From positions 1 to 64,000 of the forward strand of contig CAZQCF010000016.1 of NCBI GenBank assembly GCA_964592235.1: 64,000 nucleotides of DNA, given 5' to 3'. How positions within the stretch are numbered: position 1 is the stretch's first letter; each line of letters opens with the position of its first letter. The stretch is from PLA3 sp964592235. GTDB taxonomy: Bacteria > Planctomycetota > Phycisphaerae > UBA1845 > UTPLA1. Positions 25,849-34,260 of this stretch are shown one piece after another. Position numbers and translations under genes: made by a program. The notes below the pieces were generated by a model that was not told the DNA's origin, did no database searches, and saw nothing but the letters and a program-made list of their open reading frames with translations.

Positions 25849-26778
25849 TTACGGATTTTCGAATTCTTCCGCGTTGATATCGCCGGCGAGCGTCTTCGGC
25901 GACTCGAGCTTTGGGGCGTCCGTCGCCGTTCGGCGCGGGGAGGTCGTACCGGCGTTGGCCTGCATGCCGGGGACCATCTCCTTGCTGCTCACGAGGAAAA
26001 TCTCCACGCGTCGATTTTCTTCGGCGCCGCCGCGGGGCGGATTCGGCACGCGCGGGCGGTGCTCGCCATAGCCCATGACGCCCATGCGATGGTAGTCCAC
26101 GCCAAAGCTCTTGAGCGCGAACATGACCGCGATCGCCCGATGGCTCGACAGATGCCAGTTCGTCGGGTGGTTCTTGCCGGTGATCGGGCCGATCGGAAGG
26201 TTGTCGGTGTGGCCGACGACGATGACCTCGAACTGACTCGCGGCCGCCGAGTTGACGATGTTGGCAAATGCCTGCATCGCCTGCTTGACGGATTCCTTGA
26301 CCTGGTCGCTGCCCTTGTCGAACGTGAGGTCGCTCTTCCAGCGGACGGCTCCCCGCTGCGGGTCATACTCGATGGCGTCGGGGTACTGCGCCGCGAGATC
26401 CTTCAGCGCCTTGTCCAGCTCGGGCGGAAGCTTCACTTCCACCACTTCAATCCCGCCGACGCCCTTCTTCAGCACGTCGTCCATCTGCGCCTGCAGCTTG
26501 CGCGAGAACTCGTCCAGCCGCTTGTTCTCGGCCAGCAGCGTCTCGTTCATGGCCGACTTGGTGTCAAGCTCACGTCGCAACGCATCCCGCTCGGCCTCCA
26601 GCGACAGCACGCGATTGCGTTCGTCGGCCAGATCGCGCTCGGCTGCATCGGCGCGCTCGGCTGCCTTGCGCCGCGCGAACTCGGTCCGCAGGAACTCGTC
26701 GCGCGACACGCAACCGACCGACGTGAGCGCGAGGCCGCCAAACACGGCGAGCATGGTGAGTCGTTGATACTTGTTCAC
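25849..26778 (-). CDS. OmpA/MotB-domain lipoprotein
   Basis: A 309-residue envelope protein. GTG 26778 follows GGAGG. A signal peptide ends LALTSVGC, a lipobox. Residues about 30-120 are a charged coiled coil (ERADAAERDLADERNRVLSL and onwards). The OmpA-like peptidoglycan-binding domain fills about 150-280, with FDKGSDQVKESVKQAM, VVGHTDNLPI, NWHLSSHRAIAVM and NRRVEIFLV. Such proteins tether the outer membrane to the cell wall; the coiled coil resembles MotB- or Pal-like stator proteins. No motA partner is visible, so a structural role is favoured. A short Pro/Thr tail follows the domain. Confidence 0.9.
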   Translation of the reverse strand: MNKYQRLTMLAVFGGLALTSVGCVSRDEFLRTEFARRKAAERADAAERDLADERNRVLSLEAERDALRRELDTKSAMNETLLAENKRLDEFSRKLQAQMDDVLKKGVGGIEVVEVKLPPELDKALKDLAAQYPDAIEYDPQRGAVRWKSDLTFDKGSDQVKESVKQAMQAFANIVNSAAASQFEVIVVGHTDNLPIGPITGKNHPTNWHLSSHRAIAVMFALKSFGVDYHRMGVMGYGEHRPRVPNPPRGGAEENRRVEIFLVSSKEMVPGMQANAGTTSPRRTATDAPKLESPKTLAGDINAEEFENP

Positions 26779-27045
26779 GGTGAATCCTCCCTGATAATCA
26801 GGCCACGACGAAACAGCGAATCCGCGTCGCACGTCGCCAGCAAGTCGCCACAACGGCCCGTGCACGGTCCGCCCCGCATCCGTGCCGTCGCGGCGTATTA
26901 TGCCGACCCGGAACGACGTCGGCAACGGGGTACCCGGATGAATTGAGGGGATTCGCAGAAGGCTAAGGTTCGACCAATCCGAAGCTCGCGGGGAATCGCA
27001 CGGCCTGTGAATTGTCGCCTCGTGCCGCCTCGCGCGCGGAGGCCG

Positions 27046-28404
27046 TCAGCCGCGGATGGCCCATTTTGCGAGGTCTGTCAGCTTTGGCGGCTTGCCCTGC
27101 ATGAGCAATCCGACTCGGAAGACCCGCCCCGCGGCCCAGACACAAAGCAAGGTCGTGAGCAGCGTTCCGGCCACACCGGCGATCGGCTGCCACATCGGCA
27201 CGCCGGGGGGGACGGACTGGCGAACCATCATCACCATCGGCGTGGCGAACGGAATGAGCGACAAGACGGTCGAGAACTGGCTGCTGGGAAACCGCAGGAC
27301 CGTGCCCAGCGCCATCATCGGCAGGACCATCACCATCATGACCGGCATCATCAGATTCTGCGCCTCGCGCAGGTCGTTGCAGCAGGCGCCGATGGCCAGA
27401 AACACCGATCCGAACATGAGAATCGCCAGCGACAGATACACGACGAACCAGCCGAGCATCGCCACCGGCACGATGTCCAGGGCGTCAAAATGCCGTGCGA
27501 CAAAGTAGATGCCGATCGAATAGACGCCGATCAGCGTCAGCGCCATGCCGACATACCCAATCAGTTTGCCCAGCATCAGATCAAACGGGCGGACACTGCC
27601 GAGCAGCACCTCCGAAATGCGCTGCATCTTCTCTTCAATCGCGCCGTGCAACAGCGGCTGCGTCGCCATCATCATCGATATCCACATGAGCATGACCAGA
27701 CCGAACGGCACCATGAACGTCTGCAGTTGGTTGACTTGCTTGGCGGCCTCGACCTTTCCTCCTTCGCCGCGCGTGACGAGACCGAGGCTCTCAATCCACG
27801 GGGGCATCATGGCGCGCTCGACCAGCTTTTGATCGATTCCCGCCTGTGCCAATCGCACCTCGCGCACCCGATCGCTCACGACCCGCCGCAGCCAGCGCTG
27901 AATGTCTTCATAGGTCGGCGAGTTGGAGTAATACATGATGCCGGGGTCGACGCCGCCGTCGGGATTCAGAATGTCCGCGCCGATCTCAATGATCGCAAAC
28001 AATTCCTTGTTGCGCACGCGGTCCGACAGCTCCAGTCGCTGCGATTCCGGATCCGTCGCCGGCGATACCTGCTGCAACGTGATCTTGGAACGCACCTGCT
28101 TGCGCGATTCCTCGCCATCCTTCTTGTCGCCCTCAATCGTCGCGTCGCGATTCATGCGCGAGCGGTACACTTCCTGCGCGTTGTACTGCTCCGCCGACGC
28201 GGCCAGCGTATCGAACAGCTTGCCCGAGCGGTCCACCACCGCCACCTTCTTCGTGTCGGTGTCGACGCGATCCTCCATCAAAAGCTGCACACCGACCCCG
28301 CCGAACATGAACACCGGCATCAGCAGAATCGCCACAACAAACGACTTGTTGCGCACGCTGACGCGGTACTCCCGGCCGGCGACGACCCACACCTTGCCGC
28401 TCAT
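27046..28404 (-). CDS. ABC-2 type exporter permease, NatB-like
   Basis: A 452-residue membrane protein. Helix 1 (SFVVAILLMPVFMFGGVGVQLL) is followed by an extracytoplasmic domain of about 150 residues and then five helices from about residue 230 on (including FMVPFGLVMLMWISMMMATQ and IGYVGMALTLIGVYSIGIYF). This is the layout of NatB and related exporters, which extrude sodium or other compounds with an ATPase partner. The ATG overlaps the stop of the upstream ATPase gene by four bases (ATGA), so both subunits are translated together. The substrate is not identifiable. Confidence 0.88.
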   Translation of the reverse strand: MSGKVWVVAGREYRVSVRNKSFVVAILLMPVFMFGGVGVQLLMEDRVDTDTKKVAVVDRSGKLFDTLAASAEQYNAQEVYRSRMNRDATIEGDKKDGEESRKQVRSKITLQQVSPATDPESQRLELSDRVRNKELFAIIEIGADILNPDGGVDPGIMYYSNSPTYEDIQRWLRRVVSDRVREVRLAQAGIDQKLVERAMMPPWIESLGLVTRGEGGKVEAAKQVNQLQTFMVPFGLVMLMWISMMMATQPLLHGAIEEKMQRISEVLLGSVRPFDLMLGKLIGYVGMALTLIGVYSIGIYFVARHFDALDIVPVAMLGWFVVYLSLAILMFGSVFLAIGACCNDLREAQNLMMPVMMVMVLPMMALGTVLRFPSSQFSTVLSLIPFATPMVMMVRQSVPPGVPMWQPIAGVAGTLLTTLLCVWAAGRVFRVGLLMQGKPPKLTDLAKWAIRG

Positions 28405-29330
28405 GGGGCGACCTCCTCCGGCGACGGCCTCGCGATCCGCACGAAAATGTCATGCAAACTCGGTCGGGCAATCTCAAAGTGCTCGACGCGCCCGCGATCC
28501 ACCAGCGCTCGCAACACCGCCTGCGGGTCCGCGCCACTGCGCACGCGCAATTCCTGGAACTGTCCAAAGTCGTTGACGCGATCGACGCCCGGCAACTGAT
28601 CGAACGCGACGCCGTTTCCGCCCAGTCGCACCCGCAGCGTGTCCGCGCCATACTGACTCTTGATCTGCTCCAGCGTGCCGTCCAGCACCTTCTGACCCTT
28701 GAAGATCATGAACACAAAGTCGCACATCCGCTCGGCCACGTCCATGTCGTGCGTCGAAAAAAGCACTGTCGCACCGGCGCGCTTCAGGTCCAGCACGGCG
28801 TCTTTCAGAACGTCCATGTTCACCGGGTCCAGCCCGCTGAACGGCTCGTCCAGAATCACCAGGTCCGGCTTGTGCAGCACCGTAGCGATGAACTGCACCT
28901 TCTGCGCCATGCCCTTGGAGAGCGCCTCGACCTTCTTGTTCTCCGCACCGGGCAGCTCCAGTCGCTTGAGCCAATTTGTGATCTCGCCACGCACGCCGCG
29001 AGCGCCCTTCAGCGCCGCGTAAAACTCCAGCACGTCAATCACCTTCATCTTGCGATACAACCCGCGCTCTTCGGGCAGATAGCCGATCCGATCGCACGCC
29101 GCTGCACCGGCCGTCGCGTCTTCACCGAGCACCCGAATCGTGCCGCGATCGGGATGAAAAATGCGCATGATCATGCGAAGCGTCGTCGTCTTGCCCGAGC
29201 CGTTCGGCCCGATGAAGCCGTAAACCGACCCGGCGGGCACGTGCAACGACAGATCGTTCACCGCCGTGAACGCGCCGAAGGTCTTGGTGACGCCGTTGAT
29301 GGCCACGGCGTCGGAGCGGGACGTTGACAT
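28401..29330 (-). CDS. ABC transporter ATP-binding protein, NatA-like
   Basis: A 309-residue ATPase that powers the permease encoded next. It has Walker A GPNGSGKTT at residues about 39-47, signature LSKGMAQKVQ, Walker B LVILDEPFSGLDP and the switch His in STHDMD. The C-terminal extension of about 90 residues (DTLRVRLGG onwards) matches the DUF4162-type tail of NatA/CcmA-like subunits. ATG 29330 starts the domain; the frame is open further upstream without an RBS. Two-gene operon with a four-base overlap. Confidence 0.93.
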   Translation of the reverse strand: MSTSRSDAVAINGVTKTFGAFTAVNDLSLHVPAGSVYGFIGPNGSGKTTTLRMIMRIFHPDRGTIRVLGEDATAGAAACDRIGYLPEERGLYRKMKVIDVLEFYAALKGARGVRGEITNWLKRLELPGAENKKVEALSKGMAQKVQFIATVLHKPDLVILDEPFSGLDPVNMDVLKDAVLDLKRAGATVLFSTHDMDVAERMCDFVFMIFKGQKVLDGTLEQIKSQYGADTLRVRLGGNGVAFDQLPGVDRVNDFGQFQELRVRSGADPQAVLRALVDRGRVEHFEIARPSLHDIFVRIARPSPEEVAP

Positions 29331-29540
29331 ATGTATTTCCGGCTCGCGGGATAGGTTCGTCAGGCCGAATCGAATCGGCCGTGATCCGATGCGTCGGTTC
29401 GTGACCAAAGAATACCGGCGACGCCGAAGGGACTCCACCCCGGGGGCATCGATGGTTCTCGTCAGATATCAGCGGCTCTCGCCACGAGTCAGTTGAACGC
29501 TCCCTTCGTTGCGCGCTCACGCGAAGGGCATCAACCAACA

Positions 29541-29577
29541 GAAAAAGGGCCGACGGAGTCGCTTCCGCCGGCCCCTT
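29541..29577 (-). terminator. Terminator of the DUF1111 gene
   Basis: Read on the minus strand, a stem GGGGCCGGCGGA / TCCGTCGGCCCT (one mismatch) is followed by TTTTTC. It lies 31 bases after the stop codon at 29608. Confidence 0.8.
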
Positions 29578-29607
29578 GATGGAGCCAATCGAAACACATA
29601 CCGATCG

Positions 29608-31281
29608 CTACGGAAGGATGAAGTCAATGAACGGCTGCACGTCCAGGCCGTTGACTTCGCTGTCGGCGTTGCGGTCATACATGCACAGCAAGGCCGGGTC
29701 CTGATTGGTGCCCAGCATCACGGCGACAAACAGCGCGATGTCGGTGTATTGCGAATCGCACTCGTCGGGGACGGCATTGGCGTTGCAGTCCAGGCTGGTG
29801 GCATTCAGGATGTCGGTCAGGTCGTTGACGGTGTTGCTGTTGCAGTCGCCCTGGACCGGTTCGTAGGCCTGAAGGAACAATGCGTAGTCGTCGTTGTCGA
29901 CGTCGCCGTCCTGGTCGATGTCGTGCACGCTGCACGCGTCGTCGGGCGTGTAAGTCGGCGTCGGGCCGGTGAAGCAGGCGACGAAGTCGGCGAAGTCCGA
30001 CTCGTCGATGGAGTTGTTACCGTCGGCGTCGAATTCCGCACGGCCCAGCGAATCGAGGAACGCGATGACCTTGTCTTTGTCGGACTGGCTTAGCGCCGCG
30101 AAGGCCGCTCCGGCCGGCTGGGCCTCGCTGAAGGGGGCGTTGTGCCAGCCGATGGCCGCCGTGATGCGGCTGGCAAAGGTGCCGCCGGTCACGCGGGCGT
30201 CGTGGATCAGCGGATCGCGCATGCGCAGGCCCCACAGCGGCGTCGTGCGCAGCTCGCGGCCGCTTGCCATGCCCTGCTCGATGCCGTCGCCAAGGGTGCC
30301 CATGTCATGCAGCAAAAAGTCTGAATATGCCCGGACCGGCTTGTTGCGAATCGCATCCTCCAGCCCCGGATCGTTCGACGTCATGAACTGCGGAATGTGG
30401 CAATCGGCACAGCCGATCGCGTTGAAGATCGACTCGCCGCTCATGCCCGACCGCGGCGTTTGCGGCGGGGCGGCGAGAAATCGCTGGAAATTCGTCACGT
30501 GGTCGATGAAATGCAGACCGTTGATGTCCGGTCCGTCCTCCGGGTCGGCCACCGTGTCGCACTCGCCAAGCGTCGGCGGATCATCGCCGTTCGGATCGTT
30601 CTCCGTGACGATGAAACGATTGGTGAGGCCCATCTCGTTCAACGCCGCATCAGCGGAGAAGGTCAGCACCGTTGCCACCTGGCACTTCCATCCGAAACGG
30701 CCGACGCGAAGCGGGCTCATCGGCGGGTCCTCAAAGGCCTCGACCATGTGCGCCTTACCGCTGATACCCGGGCCGATCGCCTCGTTCGCCAGAAGGTCGG
30801 CATCGGGAATGGCCTCGACGAGGCCAAAACCGAGAGTTGAGTTCGTGAGACGATGTGCCGTGACGTTGGCTTCCGGCGGGACCTGCTCGATGCAGGTCCC
30901 GTTGATGCCCTGCGCCTGAAGCAGCGATCCGCCCTTTTCCACAAGCGGGTCAAAGATCTCGTTCTTGTCGTCGAAGAAGCCGAACCGTGTGACCACCATT
31001 GCCCCGCTGCCGCCGATCGGCGTGCTGTGGCACGCGCCGCAACTGGTCTCGTTGAAAACCGGGCCCAGGCCCCCGGCGATGGTGAGCGCCGTGTTGAACT
31101 TGGTGCGGCCTTCGATAAAGTGATCCAGTTGTGCCGGGGTCAGGCCCTTGAGCGGCGCTCCCATCTTCGGCTGTAAGTCGACCGCCTTGGCGAGGTCGGC
31201 TCCGGAGCCGGGTGAGATGGCGGCCGCCAACGCGCACAATCCAAAGGCTCGGTTCAGCAGTCGCTTCTTTCCGTCCATCAC
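29608..31281 (-). CDS. DUF1111 dihaem oxidoreductase with dockerin-like tail
   Basis: A 557-residue secreted c-type cytochrome of the family once called thiol oxidoreductase and related to dihaem peroxidases. GTG 31281 and ATG 31278 are both possible; AGGAG lies 7 and 10 bases upstream. After the signal peptide, CGACH (near residue 82) and CADCH (near 291) bind haem. TPLWGLRMRDPLIHDARV and the AALSQSDKDKVIAFLDSLG end are family marks. From about residue 420 there are EF/dockerin-type loops (DADGNNSIDESDFADFV and DIDQDGDVDNDDYALFL). The final YDRNADSEVNGLDVQPFIDF matches the tails of five other proteins here. Function: periplasmic electron transfer or peroxide reduction, by family. Confidence 0.9.
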   Translation of the reverse strand: MMDGKKRLLNRAFGLCALAAAISPGSGADLAKAVDLQPKMGAPLKGLTPAQLDHFIEGRTKFNTALTIAGGLGPVFNETSCGACHSTPIGGSGAMVVTRFGFFDDKNEIFDPLVEKGGSLLQAQGINGTCIEQVPPEANVTAHRLTNSTLGFGLVEAIPDADLLANEAIGPGISGKAHMVEAFEDPPMSPLRVGRFGWKCQVATVLTFSADAALNEMGLTNRFIVTENDPNGDDPPTLGECDTVADPEDGPDINGLHFIDHVTNFQRFLAAPPQTPRSGMSGESIFNAIGCADCHIPQFMTSNDPGLEDAIRNKPVRAYSDFLLHDMGTLGDGIEQGMASGRELRTTPLWGLRMRDPLIHDARVTGGTFASRITAAIGWHNAPFSEAQPAGAAFAALSQSDKDKVIAFLDSLGRAEFDADGNNSIDESDFADFVACFTGPTPTYTPDDACSVHDIDQDGDVDNDDYALFLQAYEPVQGDCNSNTVNDLTDILNATSLDCNANAVPDECDSQYTDIALFVAVMLGTNQDPALLCMYDRNADSEVNGLDVQPFIDFILP

Positions 31282-31440
31282 AAAACCACTCCTTGACTAT
31301 TGGAAGACCGCAACTCCACCGCAGCTTACGCTGTGGCGCAAACACCGCATCCAAGCGGCCGCCTGGGGAGCGCAGCCGTGCATGGCAGAATCCCCCAGTT
31401 GGTATTAACAACCCGCAAGTGGACCCGCCGGGCAGGCCGA

Positions 31441-33918
31441 CTAGCTTGCGCAGTCCTGGCCGTTAAGGATCTCGTCAACAAAGAGCGGGATATCGCTCAT
31501 ATCCAGCCCGTTGTTGTCGATGTCCGCACACGAGCAGGGACCCGGGTTGCCGAGGAGACAGTTCACGAAACCGGCGATGTCCTGGCCGTTACGCAGGCCG
31601 TCGCCGTTGGTGTTGCCGGGGCAATTGCAGCCCGCTTCGCACTCCGTCTTCCGCACTTCAAACGCGTCGATCGCGCCTTCGCAGGTCGTCGCCGTGCCGG
31701 TGTCCACGACCGAGAACCGCACGCGGACGTTGGCCGTCAATGCGTCGTTCTGAAAGTAATCACTCACTCGGAACGAGGCGAGCGTCCAAGCCGAGGCGCT
31801 CGTCGTGATGGTCGCGACGGTCGTCCAGTTGGCGCCGTTGTCGTTACTGACCGCAACCGTCATGCTGTCGCCCGTGCCGCCGAAGAACCAGCGAGCGTAT
31901 TGAATGACCGCGTCGGAACCCGACAGGTCGATCGGCGGAGAGATCAAATGCGTCGGACCAGCGTCGACATCCGCCGCGCCGGCCGCGCCACCTGCCACAC
32001 CCTGCCCGGTCACCCAGCACGTGACGTTTGGAGCGGGCTCATAGTCGTCTTCGGGCTGCGCCTGATTGGCGTTGCTGATCGTTCCGTTCGGATCAACTCG
32101 GACCCATGCGCCGCCCGTCAAGGACGGATCATTCTGCACGGTCCAGCCGGCGTCGCTGACTTCGAAGCTTTCAAGTGAAACAGCCTCACCCGTCGCCACG
32201 GTGGCGCGATACGTTGCTGCCGGCGCATTCGACGGGCTGAAGAAGATGCCGCCGCCGACCAACTGCCCGCGGAGGTAGTATCGGATGAAGTCGCCGCACT
32301 GTGCGCCCGGCAGCGATCCGTTGTAACGGTTGCCGCTGATGTGCGTCATGGGCGTCGAGCTGAACGCTCCGCCGTTGATGCTGTAATGCAGGGTGACGCT
32401 ACCGGGCTGCAGGGCGCCGTTGACCGGAACTACGTCCACTTCCAATAGGTAAGGTGACTCCGGTTCGACCGCCTGGGGCGCGCCGCCGATGATCGTGTAA
32501 TTGATCGAGACTGGCGGAATGTTGATCCAGACTTCCATCGTATTGCAGCGGCCCAGAACGATATCGTTATAGCCGTCGCCGTTGATGTCGAAGATGGCCG
32601 AATGGTACGTTCCGACCAAATTGCCGGTCGGGATCACCGAGGGGCTGGCTTCCTGGAGGGTGACGTTCGGCGCGTTGCCGAGATTGCGATAAATGTGCGC
32701 CCGGCGCGTACAGCCGAAGCCGTCCACGTCCACGTCGGAAATAAATACATCCTTCCAACCGTCATTATCGAGGTCGATGATGATCGACTGGCTGCCGAAG
32801 CCATCGTCGCCACCGGCCTGAAACGAGAACGAAAACGTGTTGAAGTTCGGTGCGCCGCCGGCGTCGTTGCCGGTGTTCAGCAGGTATCGGTCGGCTGCGT
32901 CGTCGGTCGTGACGAGGTCGATCCGGTTGTCGTTGTTCAGATCGCCGGCACTGACGAAATACGGAGCCTGCGAGTTGACTATTTTGTAGTTGTTGAAGAA
33001 GCCCACGCTGCTTGGATTGTTCATCACGACGGCCACATGCTGCGGAGGCGTCAGGGCCGTCTGCTTGACGACATCGTTGACGCCGTCGCCGTTGATATCA
33101 CAGATGATGCTGGCCGCGCCGAACGTCGAGTACAGATAATTGCGGCTGCCGACGCTCGGGTAATTGAACAGCGTTCCCATGCGCATCGTGCTCTGATCGA
33201 CGAACACGCCCGGGTTGCCGGCGCCCAGATTGACCAGCAGCTTGTTGTCGAAGTCGTTATTGGGGTCTTCGCTCGGACCCGTCTGGCCGCTGTCGTAGTC
33301 GCCGAAGTAGATGTCGGGGTAGCCGTCACCGGTCACGTCGCCGACCGCGACCGAACAAAACCGTGGATTGGCCACCGCGCCGGTTACGCTCAACATCTGC
33401 GGAATGCGGAAATCCTCATGGCGGAAACCCTGCCACACGCCTGCAACCTCGCCCAGATTGCGGTAAATGCGAGGGTGACCGATCACCTTCGACAACCCGT
33501 CGCTCACGGTCGTCGCCGTGACGATATCAAGCCAGCCGTCCAGGTTTACGTCAACCAGCATCACATCGCGATCGTTTGTCGCCGTCAGGAAGCCCTGATC
33601 GCCCGGCACGTCTGACGCCGTCGCATAGAGTGAAGTTTGGTCAGTCAGCACGCCGTTCACGTTCATGAACAGCACGTTGGTCTTGCCACCCGCGGTGGAA
33701 AACGGATTCTTGCGGACGCAAATCAAGTCCACATCCCCGTCCTGGTCCACGTCGCCCCAGGCATAATCCTTCTCTTCCGGATCCGATGTGCTGACCGCGG
33801 GCGCCGCGCTCACGCGGATACCCGTCTGGTTCTGAAACGTGACCCACTGACCCTGTGCCGACCCCCAGGCACAAAGAACAATGATTGCCAGACAAGTCGA
33901 CAGGTTTCGGGGATTCAA
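31441..33918 (-). CDS. VCBS/FG-GAP repeat protein with dockerin-like tail
   Basis: An 825-residue secreted protein. The start is TTG at 33918, with GAGGA seven bases upstream; a signal peptide ends SAQG. At least seven Asp-rich FG-GAP blades follow, for example WGDVDQDGDVDLICV, VLVDVNLDGWLDIV, VGDVTGDGYPDIYFG and FDINGDGYNDIVLG. They would form a Ca-binding beta-propeller over about residues 50-450. Beta-sandwich domains occupy 460-750. The end has Cys-rich dockerin-like loops (CPGNTNGDGLRNGQDIAGFV and ADIDNNGLDMSDIPLFV). It is likely a surface or adhesive protein. The 342-base gap upstream is listed separately. Confidence 0.87.
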   Translation of the reverse strand: MNPRNLSTCLAIIVLCAWGSAQGQWVTFQNQTGIRVSAAPAVSTSDPEEKDYAWGDVDQDGDVDLICVRKNPFSTAGGKTNVLFMNVNGVLTDQTSLYATASDVPGDQGFLTATNDRDVMLVDVNLDGWLDIVTATTVSDGLSKVIGHPRIYRNLGEVAGVWQGFRHEDFRIPQMLSVTGAVANPRFCSVAVGDVTGDGYPDIYFGDYDSGQTGPSEDPNNDFDNKLLVNLGAGNPGVFVDQSTMRMGTLFNYPSVGSRNYLYSTFGAASIICDINGDGVNDVVKQTALTPPQHVAVVMNNPSSVGFFNNYKIVNSQAPYFVSAGDLNNDNRIDLVTTDDAADRYLLNTGNDAGGAPNFNTFSFSFQAGGDDGFGSQSIIIDLDNDGWKDVFISDVDVDGFGCTRRAHIYRNLGNAPNVTLQEASPSVIPTGNLVGTYHSAIFDINGDGYNDIVLGRCNTMEVWINIPPVSINYTIIGGAPQAVEPESPYLLEVDVVPVNGALQPGSVTLHYSINGGAFSSTPMTHISGNRYNGSLPGAQCGDFIRYYLRGQLVGGGIFFSPSNAPAATYRATVATGEAVSLESFEVSDAGWTVQNDPSLTGGAWVRVDPNGTISNANQAQPEDDYEPAPNVTCWVTGQGVAGGAAGAADVDAGPTHLISPPIDLSGSDAVIQYARWFFGGTGDSMTVAVSNDNGANWTTVATITTSASAWTLASFRVSDYFQNDALTANVRVRFSVVDTGTATTCEGAIDAFEVRKTECEAGCNCPGNTNGDGLRNGQDIAGFVNCLLGNPGPCSCADIDNNGLDMSDIPLFVDEILNGQDCAS

Positions 33919-34260
33919 AGTTGTGTCCTCGCTCTGGATTTAGGCTGATACCACTTCGCTCGCCGTTGCGACGAGTCGTCTCACTCCACAATGTAGAGCT
34001 TATCAGAAAGCGCCGTAAGACTCAATCAATTAACGGTTTATCCCTTCGAAGCCCCCGGGCGGTGCTGGATAGAATCGGTCACGAATCCGTTTGCCTGCAA
34101 CCAGTTACCCCGCATGAACTTGCCCAGGTACACACGCCCGGCGGATTATTGTGCAATCGCACAACGCCCCGTGTCCACCTGACTGACAGGGATACCGAAT
34201 CGGTCCGTGTTGCTTGTGCTTACCCGGTCGAAATGAGACTTGCCGTGCGAGCCGGTCTTG
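33919..34260. other. Intergenic region, no gene seen
   Basis: This gap lies upstream of the VCBS gene and downstream of the ASPIC/UnbV gene. A relatively AT-rich part near 33990-34045 is the likely promoter area. I found no convincing -10/-35 pair, hairpin with T tract, or short ORF with an RBS. Confidence 0.4.

Noticed and set aside
30017..30562. Arg-rich frames inside the DUF1111 gene
   Set aside because: They are out-of-frame readings on the same strand; the haem motifs and dockerin-like tail lie in the main frame.
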